The translations under genes and the position numbers were made by a program. The notes below the pieces were generated by a model, which saw nothing but the letters and a program-made list of their open reading frames with translations, made no database searches and was not told where the DNA came from. This document shows, one piece after another, positions 61,155 to 64,000 of a DNA stretch of 64,000 nucleotides. Source of the DNA: Rotaria sp. Silwood1. Lineage: Eukaryota > Rotifera > Eurotatoria > Philodinida > Philodinidae. Position 1 is the first letter of the stretch, and every line of letters begins with the position of its first letter. The stretch spans positions 3,090,621 to 3,154,620 of the forward strand of contig CAJNOP010000004.1 of assembly GCA_905250075.1 (NCBI GenBank), read 5' to 3'.

Positions 61155-62050
61155 TTATAGACTTGGCATGAGAAAAGTTGGTCGTCTTTCGTGATTGTCA
61201 TTTAAGACTGATATATTTGATTCATCTTGTTGATTATCCGAATCTGAAAATAATGAACCTTCACTACTTGAACGACTATGCTCATTAATTATTTTTCTCT
61301 GTTCATTATTATCAGTTGTTGATGATGATGATGATGACGACATACTTTCATGATTACTAACATCTGTTGTACTTGCCCATGATGTTGTCATTGTTTCTAA
61401 TAATAAATGAAAAATATTTATTTTAAATTAAAAACATATATGAATCTTTACCTCCACCTAATGAATTAATCATTATTGGATTTGATGATGAAGGTGGTGG
61501 AGCATATTGTGATTGACGTTTTACTCTTTAAAATAAATTAAAACGATATTTAAAAAAAAAAACAAAAATGTAAAAAACAAAGAGATAATTATTTACATAG
61601 GTGAACTGTTCATTATTGTTTCAATTGGCCATCGAATTTCATTATTTATCATATTTGGACTATTCGTTTGTTGTGGAATATTATGTATATGACGTGTTGT
61701 TGTACGTATTGATGATGGTGTATGAGGATGAGATTGTGATGTACAATGTATACAATAATGATGATTATTATGTGGTGTATGAGATTGAGAACGATATTGA
61801 AATGATGAAGATGGATGATCAAGCCACGGTGGTTGATATTGTACTGATGTTGGTTGTTGTGAATCTAATACATAATGATGTGGCGGAAATGATGGTGGTG
61901 AACGCATTGATTCCGACTAAATTTTTATATTTCAAATAAGATACAAAAAAATAATAAATTTACAACTTACATAAGTTGGTAATAATGTTGCTGTTGCTTG
62001 TTGTGGTGAATGATTATGCTGAAATATTCCCGTTGTTGCATATGGATTAA

Positions 62051-62082
<32 letters not shown>

Positions 62083-63693
62083 GATTGTTGTAAAAGTGTA
62101 TTTATAGGATTTTTATGTATATTTATTAAATGAGGATCATGTTCACATTGACTACTACCTGATGCAGTTGTTGTTGTACAACATTGAAGACGTATACCAT
62201 TGGTAATAGTATCAGTCCATAAGGCTGCTGATGATGGTGGTGGTGGAGTATCTTTAATTAAATCATAACGTGTACCGTTACTTAAAGTTTTTTGTATGGG
62301 CATTTCAACAAATTGATTTGATGATGACGATGATGATGATGATGAATTTGAACTACCAAATTTCATTCCATGACGATGTTGATGTATTAAACGATGAAAA
62401 CATAACCAACAAGCATATGATAAAATACAAGTAAAAAGAATACTGGAAATAATAATTAATGGTAAAAACCTATGAAAGAAAAATATTATGAAAATAATCA
62501 ATAGAATTATATGTATTCAACGTACCATGGTTGAGAAATAGCTTCACGAAAACGACGTTTAAAATTAAATTGATTTAATTTAACATTTAATTTTAGAAAA
62601 TCAGCATCTAAAAAACGAAAAAAAAAATGTACATAATATGAAACATTATTATATTTGTTTTGTGTTATGCTTACTCATTGTAACACATATGGGTTGAGAA
62701 TATGGTCCATAACCAAGACGTGTACGTGCTGCAATACTAATACAATATTGCATATTTTCAATAAGATTTTTTATATGTAATCCTTTAGCATCAGCACTTA
62801 TATTTGATAAACGTATTGAAGTTGATTCATTTGATCCTAAACAATTAACTTTATATGCAACAATAAGACCATTTTGTTCAGATTCTAATGGTGGATTCCA
62901 ACGTATCGAAAGACTTGTCATTGATGTTAATTCAACAATAACATTTGTTGGTGATGATGATGGAATACTTTCTAATGTTCGTATTAATATAATATTACTT
63001 GGACGACCTATTATATTTGTTAAACTATTTAATGATATAATACGTATTGAATAATCTGTATTTGGTCGAAGATTTGTAATTGTATATGTTGTTAGATTAT
63101 TTTTATTAATAATTGTTTCAATACGTTCATTGATATCTTTATCACTTGTTATTGAAATTGAATAACGATCAATATATTGATTTTGTTGTAAAATCTTCCA
63201 TTGTATAGTTACACTTGTTTCTTGAATATTTATTGGATCTAATAAATAAATAAAATCATCATTAAATTTTTGTTCATGACGAGTTTCAATTAATTCAGAT
63301 AATAATGATGGTTGACCATAACCAAATGAATTTTTTGCACGTACAAGAAATTGATATGTTGAACTTATTTTTAAATCATTTATTATTTGACGTGAATTTT
63401 TATTTGTTGTATATAAACGTTTCCATTGAAGATTTTTATCATCATTATTTAGAATAAAATATTCTATAAGATAACCTTGAATATCTATTGATGGATAATT
63501 CCATGCTAATTCAATTGAATTACTATTTATAGCTATTGCTAATGGTTGTGTTGGTGATTGTGGTAAATCTGTACGTACAACTCGATGAAATATAGCATTT
63601 GAACGTGGATCTTCAACATTTAAATGAGCCATCCAAATTGTTTCATCATCATTTATATTAGTTACCAAACATTTATAAATGCCAACATCATTT
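61155..63693 (-). CDS. Roundabout (ROBO) axon-guidance receptor, 3' part
   Basis: Six exons keep phase: 63693-62675, 62607-62526, 62469-61971, 61916-61597, 61525-61452 and 61396-61155 (TAA). The gene continues beyond the window on its 5' side. The first exon ends an Ig domain (NDVGIYKCLVTN, then TIWMAHLNVED) and carries three fibronectin type III domains (WNYPSIDIQGYLIEYF; YSISITS, then LRPNTDYSIRI; IRWNPPLESEQNGLIVAYKV). The last FN3 contains NGLIVAYKVNCLGSNE, very close to vertebrate ROBO NGMVQEYKVWCLG. A membrane helix follows (FLPLIIISSILFTCILSYA), then a disordered cytoplasmic tail of about 330 residues with proline motifs (DTPPPPSSAALWTD, RSPPSFPPHH), polyQ and polyS. ROBO binds Slit and steers cells and axons. 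The Ig-FN3x3-TM order fits ROBO better than neogenin or sidekick. Confidence 0.85.
62034..62080 (-). repeat. polyQ tract in the ROBO cytoplasmic tail
   Basis: A (TTG)n run on the plus strand encodes about nine to ten Gln after SKQ. Confidence 0.8.
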
Positions 63694-64000
63694 CTAAATA
63701 CATTAGATGAATAAAAAATAATTCAATTAGATAAAAATATATCAGACTTGAATATTAAACCGGATGAATAATCTTTACTGAATTTTGAATTAGATGAAAC
63801 AAATTAAGTTATTCGAATCTTTTTAAAAAATCTAATCTATATAGAGAATATTGAAATTTTAACAAGAAAAATTCTATCGTTTTTTTTTAAAGACTTTATT
63901 CAATAAAAATAAGACCTTGAATGTTTGTCTTTCTTTTCTGACTGACACATTCTAATGAACATCATGTTATGATAAGTTTTGATTGACACAATGTCATAAC
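63694..64000. other. Intron of the ROBO gene reaching the window edge
   Basis: The upstream exon of ROBO is not in the window. The sequence is AT-rich with no coding signal, so this intron exceeds 300 bp. Confidence 0.6.

Overview
The window is about 64 kb of AT-rich (visibly well over 65% A+T) animal nuclear DNA. Its genes are split by short GT-AG introns, mostly 45-70 bp, and it carries one 100-bp N gap. Clear metazoan orthologues are present: YLPM1, ARMT1 and a roundabout (ROBO) receptor. They sit beside rhodopsin-like receptors and an F-box/LRR-like degenerate gene whose wording matches large families I associate with bdelloid rotifers. My best guess is therefore a bdelloid rotifer; this is inferred from gene style, not proved.

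Layout. 1-2,896 (+): 3' part of YLPM1. 3,092-5,694 (+): complete ARMT1, starting only 195 bp after the YLPM1 stop. 8,826-16,028 (-): an 11-exon gene for a 1,716-residue MYND-finger protein with a huge disordered tail. 20,705-21,079 (+): a small single-pass membrane protein. 21,917-22,937: a Mutator-like (MULE) insertion whose terminal inverted repeats are themselves minisatellites, flanked by a perfect 9-bp duplication. 23,733-25,786 (-): a protein with a tensin-type SH2 domain. 25.8-34.5 kb: gene desert with a large foldback element. 34,570-35,835 (-): an intact 7TM receptor. 35.8-47.5 kb: gene desert with a 1.2-kb palindrome, related small foldbacks and the N gap. 47.5-48.4 kb (+): decayed 7TM receptor. 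48,863-49,770 (-) and 50,988-51,840 (+): two divergently transcribed secretory-pathway genes rich in cysteine. 53.46-53.89 kb: a cryptic, very diverged tandem array of about 32-bp units. 54,172-55,194 (-): F-box/LRR-type pseudogene. 58,001-58,949 (-): 7TM receptor pseudogene in which all three nonsense codons are TAG at sites where the family has Trp. 61,155-63,693 (-): 3' two thirds of a ROBO receptor.

The intact genes do not form one pathway. They cover nuclear RNA-associated scaffold (YLPM1), metabolite damage control (ARMT1), adhesion/phosphotyrosine signalling (SH2), axon-guidance type signalling (ROBO), chemosensory or peptide signalling (7TM) and secreted redox/cysteine-rich chemistry. 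A recurring theme is the abundance of inverted-repeat DNA: at least seven sizeable foldback structures lie in introns and intergenic DNA. A second theme is acceptor-like AG dinucleotides directly before several start codons, which would fit the spliced-leader trans-splicing known in bdelloids.
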